64,000 nucleotides of DNA from Heterotrichella gracilis (GCA_032358255.1 JAULBX010013872.1:33112-97111), one strand, 5' to 3'. Positions 39,301 through 54,300 are shown, counted from the stretch's first letter. A program made the numbers and translations. The notes: generated by a model from the letters alone, not told the origin.

Positions 39301-42300
39301 AGGGGGCCGAGTGTGCTGTCCCATTGATGCGCGACCTCCTTGACAGAGGCCTCATTGTTTGCGTGGAGGGGCTGATTAGGCACCACCTCAGGTGACGCCC
39401 ACACGTGCTGCCTCTTGATGTGCTCGCCATCCTCGTACCAACTTGCTGTAGCACATGATCACAGGTCCATGCTGCTGCAGCCCCTGAATACAAATATTGA
39501 TAGTGTCAGTAGCCTTCGCTACGCTCATGTGTGCAAGTCTCGCTGCCCTGGGCACAACACCCTCCCTGGTTTCCTGCCCTTCAGGGCCCCCAGCAGCCAG
39601 CCCCTCTCCTCCCTCCCCGTCCGCCAGCTGCTGCCGCTCATCCTGGCCACCAAGCACATCACCACACTCAACCACTACACACAGGTAGGTGAAGGGGGAA
39701 CGGGGTGGCAGGGGAAGGTGTCGCTCAGGCTGCACATGTAATGGTAGAATAATTGGTGCCCTCGGTGATGACAGGATTGCACTGCAAGTTGCAAGTTACA
39801 ATTCAAAAGTCAGCTGCAGGGCAGCGCAAATATTACATTAAATATCCAATAAACTGAAACAAAACAACAATTTATTTGTTATCCCCTCACACTGCAACAA
39901 CAGAATAATTATAATATAAAAGAATGCTTCAAGCCATATTAACAGCTAAACACTAGACAATTCAGTGTACCTCTTATATTGATGAAGGCATTTGTTTATG
40001 GGGCATTTGAAGATATGCTTGATGCCTACAGTAGTTGCAGAGCATGTCAGTTATCGTCATTCCACATAATGCAACGTACTGTGAGACCAGCACAGCAGCC
40101 TGGGATGCAGGCCATGGTGAAGCCAGGCAGTTGGCTCTGTCGCCTATCAAGGGCCGACTGACTGATGGCTGTGCTGCTCCCCTGCAGGTCACCAGCCTGC
40201 TGGCCACATGCACCAAGGTCCTGCGCAGGGCACAGTACTCAGGCGGGCAGGAGTGCCATGCGGCGCATCTGCCCTGGCTGGTGCTGTCCACCAACTTGAT
40301 TGTCACACTCACCCTGCCCCAAGGATGGATCATTGAGCCGCACTCAGTCGCGTTCCCAAAGTACGCCCTACCACCACCAGTTAGTTAGTTACACGCATTC
40401 CAGCAATGCAGCCAGATTAGCAGTCGGTGTTCACATGCGCCGCCAAGCAGCTCTTTCCTGGCACTCTTTGAAACCGCCTATTGATCCCATGCAACTTGTT
40501 GCTGCTGGAGAAGGTCAGCCCATGTAGCCCTTGCTTTACCTACCCCTTTGCCCCCTCTACCCTACCAAACAGCATTTAGGCCATACCATCACCAGCGTCT
40601 CACCATTCTGCCTGCTTACAAGTGGCAATGCTGATTGTGGCCTGTGTGGGCCTGAGCTGAGGCAAGCCAGGGCCCGTCATGACATTGCCGGCACGGCATC
40701 CCTTGCTTGAGGCCAGCCGTTCTAACCACACCTTGCAGGCTCGTCACCTTCATCTCGGTGCACTGCCTGCCCGCGCTGGTCTCCCTCTTCCCATCCCCAG
40801 GCCCCTCCACTCAGCCCTACCCCTCGTCGCTGTTTGGCCTGTGCCTGCTGCGCGTGTGCCACTCGCTGTGCGCCCAGGGCCTCACCCGCCACGTGGCGCG
40901 CAGCGGGGCTCCCGCACTCATGGCGCAGGCAATGGAGGCAGGCAAGCTGGTAGGTGCAGGGAGCAGATCATAGAGGTCATAGAGGGTTTTCACTGACGGC
41001 CAATGCTTGCACAAGTAGGGCATAGGAATGGGTTCAAGTTCACGTGGTAAACAGCCGGGTAGTGAATGCCAAAACCATCTCATATGTATTTCTGGGTATT
41101 ATTTGTGAATGCCAAAACCATCTTATGTTTATTTCTGAGGATTATTTGAAGTCTTGAAGCTCGTGTTTGTCTGGAGGGTCTTGAGCGCAGACCACGGCAT
41201 GATTTCTGCACCTGCATTGCCTCAACCCCCAACCCTCTCTGTGTACAGCACGAGCGGGACATCACCGATTCGCGCCTGCTTGCCCTCATTGGGGTGGAGT
41301 CCTGTGGCCCCTGCCCCCCCATCTTTCCACTGCAGCGCCAGCGGCCACTCTTCCAGGAGACGCTGGACCCGCCTCAGTGCTGCAACACGTGCTGCACCAA
41401 CCTGGCAGGTGGGCAGGGTGCGGGCAATGGGTCTTGTTAGGGTTCCCCGAGGGCATATGACCCGTAGCGAAATCTATGCCCTCATGGTAAGGGGAGGCTT
41501 GCACCTGGTGCTTGGGCAGGCGCTGGGCTGCCATGCAATGGCAGGCTTCCGATTGGTTGGGTCTGCATGGTGTCCTTGCGGTTGGCTTGAGACAAAGGTG
41601 CCACTGGGCCTTAAAAACTGTCGTGCTACTGCGCACTTTCACGCTGTATGTTGGCTGGGTGAGACAGTGCAGGTCCATGGGTCCTCCCCTCCCCTCCCCT
41701 GCTCACACCTGTCTCCCTGTGCCTCAGGACCCAGCGAGTCATCCCTGGCACTGCACAGCTGCGCAATCTGTGGCACCGCCACGTATTGCACCAAGGTACG
41801 AATGAATCACATAGATGGTGGACAGGAGACGACCTTGCCCAGCCTCCTTCCTATCCTTGCCATGGCAGTAATTCTCCTCGTTGCAAAGAAACTGGCAAAA
41901 TTTGGGGTTTCCAGTCATTGTGGGCACCTATTTCAATAAAAAGTACGTAAATGTTGGTGGTTCTACACTGGAAACAGGTCAAATATCGAGAAGATTATTA
42001 AATTTGACCCAGGAAACGTGCTCACCACGGACACCAGTTTGATGGCATGACGATTTTTTGCTAATAAGATGTAAGCACTGCGCCATGGGCAGCGCCATGT
42101 ATGCGTTGGTTGCCCGTGCACGGGTGTTGTGTGCATCTGGAATGTGCATGCTTATTGCTGCATCTGGACCTGCTGCTGAAGGCGGTGGTGCAAAGTGCCT
42201 AGGTCATCTGCGCATCCTCACCTTTCAAGGTATGCCAACCCCGTTGTCCACTTCACCACTCGCTGGTAGTATCATGGCCCCCCCTTCCCCCCTTCAGGAG

Positions 42301-45300
42301 TGCCAGCAGGATGCCTGGTGGCAGCACAGGCCCATGTGCCAGCAAGCAGGTGGAGCACGCCCTGAGAGCACTATTGCACCCATGGAACGATCACGATCGC
42401 AGCCCCTGGCATGGTAGGTTCAATGCTGTTCTGTACCCACTGCATACTGTTCTGAGCCAGCCCCTTCGTGTGTAGTCAGCAGGGGTGTGCCCCACCTTTG
42501 CCTGGGCATATCCATGGTGGCAGAGCGGCAGGTGCAGTGCATGCATGTGACAGGAGAGCGCAGCTCATATCGAAGCTTGTATGCCGCGTTCATTGCTTGC
42601 ACCTCGTTTGTTTGCCACCCCATGCGCCACCTGCCACACACTATCCTCTCCTCTGCAGGGTGTCGCCACCACCCTCGCCACTGCCGGTACCCGGGTCAGC
42701 TGCCTCAAGCTCTCATCCCAACCCCCCAACCCAAAGTGATGCACTGGCCAATGGCCGTGTTATGGGTGTGCCCGACACACGCACTGGCAGCCTGGTGCCA
42801 ATCCCAGTTGAGGTTCCTGCATGGAGCCACAGCCTTGCCACGCCTTTTGCCGCAGCCGGCAGCGGCGAAATGCAGCGCTCGCAGTCCGACCTGAGCCAGC
42901 TGTTCCAGGCATCCCGGGAGCGTGATGTGCGTGAGCCTTCCCTCCCGCCTGCGCCCCAAAACTCTGTGTCTCCTGGCCTTGGTCAGCTGTGGCTTCCCGC
43001 GGACCTGTCCAGCACCAGCCTGTCGCTGCCTGATGGCGATGCCAACCCCTTTGACCCGGACAACCCATCCCTGGAACTAGGAGCGCGCATGGCAGGGGGT
43101 GCGCCACACAGCTCAAGCGGGGTGGATACCACGGATACATCATTAAGGGTGCATGCAGGGGAGGACATGGCGCTGGCTTCAGGGGAGATTGCAGATGCGC
43201 AAGGTGAACGCCCTCCGCGTCACTGACTGTGTCACTTGTCACCAGTGTGCCCATCTACACTCACAATCTTCCTCTGACGTCTGACATGTTCGACACCATG
43301 CTCATATTGCTGTTGGTCAAGCTCTGGTGTGATGTGCAGGTGATGGGGACGGCATTGCTGATGTCACTGTTGCAGCCATGGCAGGAGTTGCCATTGGCGC
43401 AAGCGCCGTTGCAGCTGTTCATTCCCAGGCAACCCAGCAGGCGGCTCAGAATGCCACGAGCCACCCGTCCCCCACACCAGATGCAGCGCCAGAGCTGAGT
43501 TCGCGCTCCTCGGATGCGGCTGCACCAGATGCAATGGGGCTCTCAGGAGCAGACCAAATTCACACACCCTCTGACAGCCATATGGACAGCCTGCAGCCAT
43601 CTCAGCCTGCAGCAGTTCTCAATGACCTGGTCTCCTCGGTCTCCCCCACCACTGCACCTGCCGACCATCCAGGCGGTGTTGCGGCCGATGACAGTGCAGT
43701 GCGACACCCACATGGTCGCACCATGCCTGATGGGCCTGATGGGCCTGACAATCCTAGCCCTGAGACGCTACCAGCTGCCGCCACCCCCTTCCCTTCCCTG
43801 GTGGTCGCACCTCCCCCACCCAATCAGCCCCTTGGCACCAGCATCTCCAGCCCCCAGCCCATGCCCCTGGCAGCCACAAGTGGAGTGGTAGCCCCGGTCA
43901 CAGCCCCAGTCACCCCACAACCACCTGCAGAAGCAGCAGAGGCACCTATCGCCCACCCGAGCGCAAGCGTTGGCACTGCTTCACCAGCGTCACCTGGGGC
44001 CCCAGTGCAGGCCGGCGTACTGCACGCGCAAGGTGGGTGTCGAACCAGTGCATTACCTGCTGGCCACCACAGTGTCATGCTGAGGGTGCATGAAGTAATG
44101 TGCAACTCAGCAACAGTATACCACAAAATCTTTGCGTATATCAAAATATCTGGACCGCCCTGTATAGTGGCCAACCATTGCCTGCCACATGCCCCAGTGC
44201 AAGACAATCTGAATAACTATATGCTGCCTCCACATCCAGGCGGCTCATCATCAGTGGCAGCTCCCGTGGCGGCGGCAGCGGGTGGGGGGCTGCTGGCCGG
44301 CATGTGGTTGGGGGGCCGGCGCAGGCGTCAGGACAAGGAGCAGCAGGCGCCACAAGCGCCACCGCCACCTGAGGCACATCCTGACAGGACCCAGCCTACA
44401 GCAGTAGAAACTGCAGAACCGCTGCCACCTGCAGAGGTGGCAACAGGCCCCAGTGGCGCTGCATACAGCGGTCAGTCTCCGGCAGTGTATGGCGCACCAT
44501 CTGCTTCAACCTCCCAGTCCCCTGCTGTTATGGTGGCGGCAGGTGTTGCAGCTGGGGCTGCTGCAGTGGCGCTGGCCAGCGGTAGTACTGGGCCAGAGGC
44601 GGCAGGTGGCGACACGATTCACCCAGGTACTGCCAACAATGTGGATGCTGAGGTGGCATGTCCTAATCTGCAGGTGGCCTGTTATGCCCAGCATGTGCAT
44701 GGTGTAGCTGATGCATCCCCCTGCATACAATGCCTGTGGTGTGGTCTTTGTTAGATCATGCATGCCACACGAAGCAGTACGTGGCATTTGCTAACTCTAA
44801 TCCGTGGTGCATTCATCCGCAGCACCGCAACCACCCGCTGTGGTCCAACAAGGGGAGGCACCACGGCAATGTAGTGAAGATGGCGACTCCCTGCCCGATG
44901 CCCTGAGTATAGAGCCTTCTGCACAACAGGACGCCGGCACCCCTAGTGTGATGGGGATGGAAGCGCAGTCTCCTTTGCCAGCCACCCTACCTTTGACACA
45001 TGCTCCAGAAAGGGCCCTGGTTACTGCTGTACCAGCCGATCATGCTGTGCAGCCCCCACCAGCAGGGCGAAGTGATGCTGAGTGGGGAGGGGGGTCTTCT
45101 GAGCCTAGCGACCAAGCAGTGGTAGCATCACCAGTGTCCACCATTGCCCAGCTGTGGGGTGATGAGCCTGGCTGCGAAGAGGAGCAAGGCGCTGAGGCAC
45201 CAAGTCATGCTTTTGCACGAGAGGAGCCTGGCACCACAGCACCTGGCGAGGCAAGTACTGCTGTGCAGCCAGCAGCGCCTCAGCAAGATCAGTCACTATT

Positions 45301-48300
45301 GTCTGTGCACAAGGCAGATTCAGCTGAGCCAGCAATGCACCCTATGCTTGCGCAGCCCACTGAGGGGAGCGTTGCCCACCAGCATGAGGTTGGTGCTGTA
45401 CCCCAGTGCGTGGAGCAGCATGAGCAGAGCGGGTCCCAGGGCGCATCAGCTGGCAACTTGCAAGGGGAGGAAGCCATGTCCACCAATGGCCTAGGGGCGG
45501 GGGTGTGGCTGCCGCATGAAACCCCTGCAGGGCCTGCAATGGTGGGCGATGCGCATTCATGTGATGACGATCAGTGTACAGCGGCAGCCAGCGATCATGT
45601 GGATATGTTTACTGATGAACTTCAGGATGGAACAGATAGTGGTCATCTGGACACAGTTGTGTCCTCTGCGTCAATCAAGGCCCATCCGCCAGCCCCTGCC
45701 AGCCATGAAGCGGACACCACACCTGCGCCTCATGCTGCCTTGCATCCAATTGACCACACCTCTGATGCCCCAGCTTCTGCAGTGAAGGTCACTGCAGCCC
45801 CTGACCAGCAGTGGTCTGTCTCCATCGAGGCAGCCAGTAGCGGAGATCACATGACAAGCGGGGACCAAAAAGCCGATCTAGAGGAGGTGTACCAGGGAGA
45901 GGTGCAGTCTTGTGTTACTGTGCCGCTGGCCTCTGCAGCAGCAGCATCGGCAGTCCCTGTGGCAGCTCCTGTGGCAGCCCATACACCATCCACCAGCACA
46001 TGCCCTAGCCCTTCGCTGCAGCCTGCCACCCGGCCCTCCCCTCCCACCGCTACATCAACACCAGGTGTGACATGTGCATGCATCCAGTGTACATGTTTCA
46101 TGAAATTGTGCCTTGATCATCAGCATCTGCACTGCTGCTGGAGGTGTTGCACCTTGTGTTGACATGCTGTGGGTCCCAATGCAGGTCTCCATCAGCCATC
46201 TTCTGCACCCGTGGTTGCTGCAGCTGCAGCAGGTGGCCTGTGGGGAGGGCTGGGTGCCATGTTCATGGGTAGGCGCAAGGGTGTGGGCAGGACACCAGCT
46301 GCTGATGAGGCAATGGCAGATGGGGATGGATATAGAGATGCACCAGGAGTCAGCGCCAGTGCTCCATCCAATGACACCATGGATCTGCCAGTTGGCAATG
46401 AGAGTGGCAATGTGTCTGATGAACCACCAGGTGCGTGAGCACCCATGTCACAGCTGAATTGAGTGCTCCTGATGTTCTGCAAAGCCTTGTCCACCTGCAC
46501 TGTAATTGTAGTCGCTCATCTGGATGTGTGTACACATGCAGCGCTGTATCCTGCCGAGCTGTCGGATGCCACATCAGCGCGTGCAGCTGCGCCCCAGCTT
46601 GCTATGGACCGTGGTGTGCCAGCCGATACCGATGAGGTTGCAGGTATGCTGCATGGCAGCACTGCTTGTCTCACACCTCTCATCTCACACCAACCCCCAC
46701 CTCAGCATTGCAGTGCCGCAGCAAGATACTAGCTGGCTGCACATCTGGGAGGCTAACTGAGGTGCAGCCCCTGAAGTGCCTCAAGGCTACTTGTCCCCTC
46801 CCGCCATGCGATATCTTCCTCTGATATCATACCCTGCAATGCGGTATCTTGCTTTGATATCTTGATCAGAGCTCATTTGATGTGCAGGTGACACTGAACC
46901 CGCCGCACCTGTGCATCATGTGGAGCGCCTAAGAGGAGGATCAGCAGGGGATGATCACGAAGTGGTTGGGGAGAACCCTGACCTGTCATCTATGCAGGAG
47001 GATACTGTCTCTGTTGCAGTCCCTGATGCCATGCCTACCAATGGCAGTGCCAATGCAGCTGGCTTGGCACACTCTCCTCAGGGCGCACCAGCCAGTGCAC
47101 ACGCAGCCCGTCTGGAACCCCTACAGTCTTGTCAGGACGCACCAGAGGCACATGCGCAGGAGCCTGGCAACCCCTCCCCATGCCCCACTGTGGCCCTAGA
47201 TGCCTCGCCCTCAGATGCTGCCTTGGACCACCTGCGTGTTGGTGCAGAAGGGGCGTTGGGAGACGCAGGGCCACTGAATGTGCCTGGTACCGTGCATCAA
47301 GCGATGTTCGATCAGCATGGCGGTGACGCAGAGAGTAGGACCTCCCCTGCGCATGCGCCATCATCGCGCGTGACTCCTGCCCAAATGGATTTTGCCACAG
47401 GACACGCCATAGTGCAGCAAGCAGCTGGCAGCATCGCCCTTGGCGAGCTTGGTGTGCCACATGAGGTTGCAGCAGGTGGGGGTGCACCAGGTGATAGCAG
47501 TGAGCCTGGCGTCGGCGCCAGCACATCTGCAGCACCCTGGACAGAGGAGCTGCTGCCACCTGGAGCAGCTGCTGATGCTACGGGAATACTTGAAGGAACC
47601 TCTGTGCTTGCTGCACCCCCTGGCGATGTGCCATGGGACGGAGTAGCAGGCGGCGAGCAAATGAAGGCCAACTTCAACCACGCCGAGGGTATGCCAGATG
47701 TGCGGGAACCGTCAACGTCAGTACATACGTCACTGGCTGCAGCTGCCGCAATGACCGCTGCATCCCATTCAACCCCTGCAGCACCACCACCTCCAACCCC
47801 ATCACCTGAGCCAGCCACAGTCACAGCCACCACAGCCCCTGGATCACAAGTTGGGACACCCACTGCAGTAGGCCCTCCTCAAGGTACGTGCTTATAACCT
47901 GCGTTCCCACCCCTGAGTTGGAGCCATTGCGCCCTACCTTCCTGGCAAGCACTGCTGTGCCGCGCTGCATGCCCACTGGCTAGCTGTGTGCACGCAGGCT
48001 CCGCAGCTGCACCACTGGCGGCTGCAGCTGGTGGCGGCATCCTGGCGGGACTGGGGTTTATGCTCATGGGCAGCAAGAAGAAGAAGCGGCGCGGTGATGC
48101 AGCACCTGTGCCAGCGCCTGCTGCCCCCCTTGCCTCAATTAGTGCCGGAAAGGAAGCCGCACGCCCACAAGATACTGCAGCTGCTCCTGAGCAAGGTGTG
48201 TGGACCCTGGATAGTGTTCACACCAGGGCCTACTCTAACATCCATGCATTGTGCTGTAATGATGACAATACTGTTATTTTGGCCAAGTACTGCCGCAAGC

Positions 48301-51300
48301 TCACCAGCAATGCGTTCAAGCCGTGCATCTCTTCCCATGTCATCGCTTTTGCCATGCATGGCACCCACCCCTGGTGGTGTGCATGTGCAGCACCACACGC
48401 AGCCAACCAGCTCCGCAGCGGGACAGCTGGTGGCACTAGCGGCGCAGCAGCAGTGTTTGCTGGGGCAGGGGCAGGGGCAGCAGCAGCCCAGTCAGTGACC
48501 AGGGAGGACCAAGCGCTTGCTGCTGATGCTGATGCTGATGCTGGCCAAGGTGAGGCTTGCCATAACATTGCATAGCTGCAGGAAGCGCATGTGATGGTGT
48601 GCATTTGTGTACCATGCTGCACTGTCAATCAACGGCCTGTAATAAATGACCCAGATACGTCGCTGGGGCAGTGTGTGTCCTCCTGCCACCCCTTACTGAC
48701 CCAGGGAGGCATGATGCCGCATAATGTGCATGCACCTGAAGAGAAGCGCAACAACAGCCCATTCTATGTGCAGGCACCCACCAACAAGAGGTTAAAGTTT
48801 TGCTTGCCAGCGTGGACGCCATGCCCCTGGAACCCTCAAGCACCACGCCACATGGGCTGGTCGCTGTACGCAATGCGGATGAGGCCAAGCCTGGGCAGGC
48901 GGCTGCATCAGTGCCCACATCCTCACCACCCCATGCAGCCATTGAGCTTGCACCCGCGGCGGCCACCAATGAGCATGTGTTGGCTGCCAGTTGGGTGCGA
49001 GAAGGTGGTGATGAGGCTGGATCAGAGCCCACTGCTGCCGGAGATGGCGTGCAGACCATGGCTGAGATTGGCACTGCAGCAGGTACAGAAGATGATCACT
49101 AGCTGATCATTGCCTGGACCTGGAACTATTGTTACATGCAGATCAGAGCAGATGCTGTGTCACACTGATCACCACACTGCATGCTGTGTCGCACTGCCAC
49201 CACACTGCATGGTGTGTGCCTGTTTTCCACCATAGTGCGGGGTGCAGGCACACACCAGAGGTGGCTCCCCACTACCCTCCACCCTGCAGTGTATACCTGT
49301 TCATGCTTCCTGCGTGCAGATGCTGAATCACAGATACGCTGTGATATGCACAATGGTGGCGTACGTCCTGCCACAGAGCCGAGTGGTTATCTTTGCAGGT
49401 CTGGGAGCTGCACCGGCAGCTGCAGCCACAGGGGCCGTGCTGGCAGGGGTGGGGACAATGCATCTGGGGGGGAGCAACAGGCCAAGGGCTGATGCACCAC
49501 ACGCACATGCTGCCATTGCCGGCACTGACACGTCAACCAGTACTATTACGGACACCAGCAGTGCGGAGTCTATGCCAAGCATGTCACCAGGTGCGCCCTG
49601 CATGCCGTGGAGGCTTTCCATGGTGGTAGGCAAATGGAATTCTCGTGCGGGAATGTCTGGCAAACTCCAGTATCATGTCAGCTCCTGTCTGTGTTGCGGC
49701 TGGAGGGGTCGATGCGTAAGATTAGGATGTGGAAGGTGGCGCCAGTTGCAGCAGCTACTTAAGCAAATCAAACAAAAAGGGTTATTATCCTAATGAAATG
49801 TTCCATAAAGAAATAAAAGCTATAGCTATTGCGTTAGAGCCTAAAACAACATAGGGAAGTTGTTGTTTATGTAGCTAATGTCTAAGTTATCTAGTGATGT
49901 CACAGCATTAGTTTATCACCACATCAAAATCCAGTGGCAACCGCAGGCCCAGCTCCCAGCGCACCTGCAGGCAAGGTTGAGCCGCATGTTGTGTGGCCAG
50001 GCAGGTTTGCACTGTTCTGCTGCATGCGCCAACGCCAGCATGTTCCTGACTCCTACTGCAGTGCATGCTCTGTGTGCTGAACACGTGTGGTCATGTGGTC
50101 CAGGTGCTGGTGCCAGGCCAGCGCTTGCTCCACATCGAGAGGAGTGGCCTGGCGTGCTGGGGGAGGAGTTACAGGCCCAGGCCCACGCTTCTGTAAGCTG
50201 GGGAATTGATGCTGCCGCCTCCGATGATGGACCAAGTGAAAAGGGTGGGCCCAGCTCTGCAGAGGTCACACCCACAGCTTCACAGCCAGAAAGCGCTCCG
50301 CTTGCGCCCCTCCTTGCAGAGCCAGTGCCTGCATCAGGCGCTGCTGGGGCATGTGCCACTGACGGCCTGGCCCTTGCTACTGCGGTGGTCACCAGTGATG
50401 ATGCACAGCAAGCCGCTGAGAGTGGGGACAAAGCTGCACATGAAGCAGATGGGGCGGTGCAGCCGGTGGATCAACGTTTCCTGGCAGCCTCGTCTGCCAC
50501 CACCAATGCCACCACGGCTGCTGCTTGCCTGGACAATATGGTGGTCACAGATGGCAATGAGCACCCAGTGATACCTGTTGAAGAACAGGATTACGTAGTG
50601 GCAGCGCATAGACAAGGCATGGCAGAGCAGGCATTGGCAGACGGTATCCCCTCCGCCTCGCCGCTGCACGGATCCTTGTCTGCTGTCGCCACTATCAGCG
50701 ACACACTCCCGGCGCACAGAGTGCACAGCACTGCACCACGCGGCACAGCGGCACAGCCTGGAGCAGAGCAACTTGCCAGTATGCCGCAGCAGTTACCACC
50801 TGGCACAGCAGATGGCGCTGCAGCGCTGGACCTTGATGCCTGTCCCAGTGCGACAGCCCTGCGTGGCGTACAGGATACAGACAGCGCTGTCTCACATGAC
50901 GCACCTGGCATGCCATGGGCACCAGTGGCTGCAGGCGCAGTGCCAGCCATGGGGCACAGTGCCAGCCCACCTGTGCCAGAAACGTCACTCCCTATGGCGC
51001 ACACGGTCACATTTGCAGCCTCGCAGCCGCATGGTGAGCCATCGTCCACAGCCGCGCTTCCCCAGCAAACAGGTGCCAACATGCGTGTGCCACATCTGGT
51101 GCAGACACGTCATTTGACTATCACATGCATGCGGTGGCTTGGCACATTAATCGCTGGCATGTATTCAGTCATCCCGTGTATGCATGTGATGCACGCGTAC
51201 TGCTGATGCGTCACATGCCTGAAAATGTGCAAGCTCCATCACCACCACCGCCCGTGTCCTTGCAGGTGCAGCAATACAGGTGCAAGCGCCAGTGCCTCAT

Positions 51301-54300
51301 GCCGCAGTGTCTGGTGCAGCAGGCTTGGGCGTGCTGGCGGGGCTGGGTGCACTGTTGGGCGGGGGCAGGAGGAGCACGGGGCAAGGGGCGCCACCACCAC
51401 TGGCTGCAGCGAGCCACACGCCGGCGCCTGCCGCTGCGGGGGTGCAAGCTCGTGCTGGCGCACTAGGTGGGATGGAGGCAGGGGGGCATGGCACAGGGGC
51501 AGGGACCCAAACCAGGCAGCCCGCACGCGTGTCCGGTGAGCAGGAGAACGGGACACCAGGTGGGTGGCCCGGTTCTTGCATGGCCATGTGGGCACCAGTA
51601 CTGCAACAGGTGTTGTGCAAAGGGCATGCATGTGGCTATGCCCTTGTGTAAGTTGTGTTCTTGATGGCTGCCCGTATGTGTGAGGTGCACCTTGCGCTGT
51701 GCATGCCCCCTGGTATGATGCACATGGACATCCACCGCATGATGCGCATCCACCAGGGCCGGAGGACAGGGATGGCCGAGAGGGTGAGAGCTGGCTATGT
51801 ACTGCGGAGGATGACAGCATTGCAAACCCTACTACCAGCAACATGCCGCGTGCGCATCCTGTTGCCCAGCTAGTAGGCTCTGGGGATGGGGCTGTGCAAG
51901 GCGAGGAGGCCGTTGCTGGCGTGGAGGGTGAAGAGCAGCCGGCAGTGATCAGCAGCCAGCTACCTACCAGCCTGTCTCTGCAGGAAGCTCTTCTTAAACC
52001 CACCACAGCAGAGCCGGCGTCAACCACCAATCTAGAGCCAGTACCTACCATCAATCTAGGGCCAACTGTGCTGCAAGGTGATTACCCTTGATCCTTTGCC
52101 AATGCCTTGCATCACGAAATGCCAACAACAAACCCATGTGTTGTGTGGGGTCGCATTGCAGGGGGCGCGGCTGGCCCAACGACAGTGGTTGCGGGTGCAG
52201 CTCGTGCCGGAGTGTTTGCCGGACTGGGGGCGCTGTGGTTTGGTGGGCGCACCGCCAGGAGCACACGTGAACCCACGGCGCACAGCGGCTCGGTGTACGC
52301 AAGTGAAACAGCCATGGCCTTGGCGGGCGCAAGTGCAGAGGCAGCAGAAGGTGACACACCTTGTGCAGGGCATGTGTGGGTGTGATAGCAGCTGGTTTCA
52401 TATGTGCCTCCGCACATCCCCTGACGCATGATCATGTTCCTGCAGGCGACATTGGACCAGCTTTGCCGCAGGGTGAGCAGCAGTGCCAGACCAGCAGCGC
52501 AGACAGCCCTCAACCACGCTCATTTTCAACTTCGCCCATCGACGTCCACAGTGCCCGCTCTGGAGAATTTCCTGTGCAGGAGCATGAACCCATGACCGGG
52601 GCAGGGGGGGCACTGCTGGCCTTGCGCAGTGCCAGTCCCCCCCCCGCCCCGCCCCGCCCTGCCAGGTCCCCCAGCAGACCCAGGTCTGTGCCCCATTCGC
52701 CCCAGCGCCCCTCCTTCCTTGCCAGCTTCAGGTCCGTGCCTTCCACGCCCATGGGCAGTCCAACAAAGCGAGGTGCGCCATGCATGTTTGCAGACATGTC
52801 CTACGGTGCACACTACTTGCAGGCTTCAGAACGCAGAAATGTTCAGGGGGCAAGGGCCGCACCCACTGGGAGTGGGGGGACATGCAGGGGGTGCAATTAG
52901 TGTCGATCAAATACATTACATCATGTCATTTTATTTATCAAGCAGGCACAAGAATTGGCCTCATATTAATCATTTAGTATTCAGCATGGATGTATTACAT
53001 CATATAATGTGATTCATATTGTAAAAGGTGTCCACTATACCGTATTAAACATTAATCCTACACATTATGTAATATGTGGCCACTCGCCACCTTTGGGACC
53101 CTATGGGCGCAACCACGCACCTGCAGCCTGTCGTGGCTCAGCGCGGCTGTGCCCTGGGAGGGTGCTTTCTTTTTTTTTTGCATCGCGTGAGGCTCAAGGT
53201 CATGCAACTCAGGATGCACACGTGTATTTTGCCGCTGTGGTTGCTGGTGTAGGGTTGAGGGTGTAGGTCATTTAGAACGCCAGCCTTGTTGTGTGACAAC
53301 AGTCTTTTCAGTTATGTACTACAGGGTTAAGCACAGCATGACTGGTGGTATTGTGTGTGTATAGTTGTGGATCCCATAGCTGAAGCGGATGCTGCGGCAG
53401 CGGGTGTTGCAGCTGTGACTGGCGCCGGTATGGTTGGTGGCTTTGGCCCCGTGTGGCTGCGTGGGAGCCAGGGCCAAGTCCAGGTGCAAGCCCCACAGCC
53501 CAGCACAGCCGTGCAGGACAGCATGCAGATAGCTGAGACACCGCCACATCACCCAGATGTCGGCGCGAGCGATGATGCGCAAGGTATGCTGTCCCCTTGA
53601 GCTGCTGCAGAAGCGTGACAAGCTGATGCTCCCTACTGGCTGGATTGGCTGCCTTGCATGCTGTCGGCGCCCGCAATTAAAGTGCAGCACATTGTGTGTC
53701 ACAGGTTGCATTGCACATTGTGTTGCAATGTAGCATGTGGATTGACACTGTGCAATCTGCCTGCGTCTCTGGTGCAGCCCCTGCCCTGTTGGCGTCTCCG
53801 CTGGAGGATGTGCCGGAGGAGGAGGCCCAAGCTTCAAGTGGTGGGGACTGGCCATCACAAGGTGCCACGCCCCAAGGCGACACAACGAAGGGCCACCTCC
53901 CACCTGGCGCCGTCCTTGAACCAGAAGGTACTGTCAGTGGCTGGTGCTGCTCTGACTGTATCATGTTGGTGGGACTGGGTGCGGTGTGGCGGCAGGTGTC
54001 AGGCGGGGGCAGCACAGCAGCGGCGTTGGGGAAGGGTGGCCATGCAAGTAGTGAGCAGGAAACTGCGGTGTCTGGTGATGGTAGGTGCCTGTGATGGTGC
54101 TGTGCACCACCTAAAGCAGAAGCATTGGTTGAGTACGCAATGCACATTCCATCCATGCATCAAACTACCGTATATGATGCGCGTGTGCAGGTACCCTTGC
54201 CCCACCGCAGCTTGACGCAGCAGCCAGGCACCAAATGGAGGAGCAGGCAGATGCACCAACTCTGGAGCCAGCGCGCGCTACTTACAGCCCCAGTGCCACC

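Noticed and set aside
42298-42417. TAG at 42415-42417 as the definite end of a MYND gene, with the tail as a second gene
   Set aside because: Kept as an alternative. The donor TG|GTAGGT and the acceptor at 42659 agree in phase, rebuild Trp and continue an open frame, and no convincing start codon context or promoter was seen before 42659.
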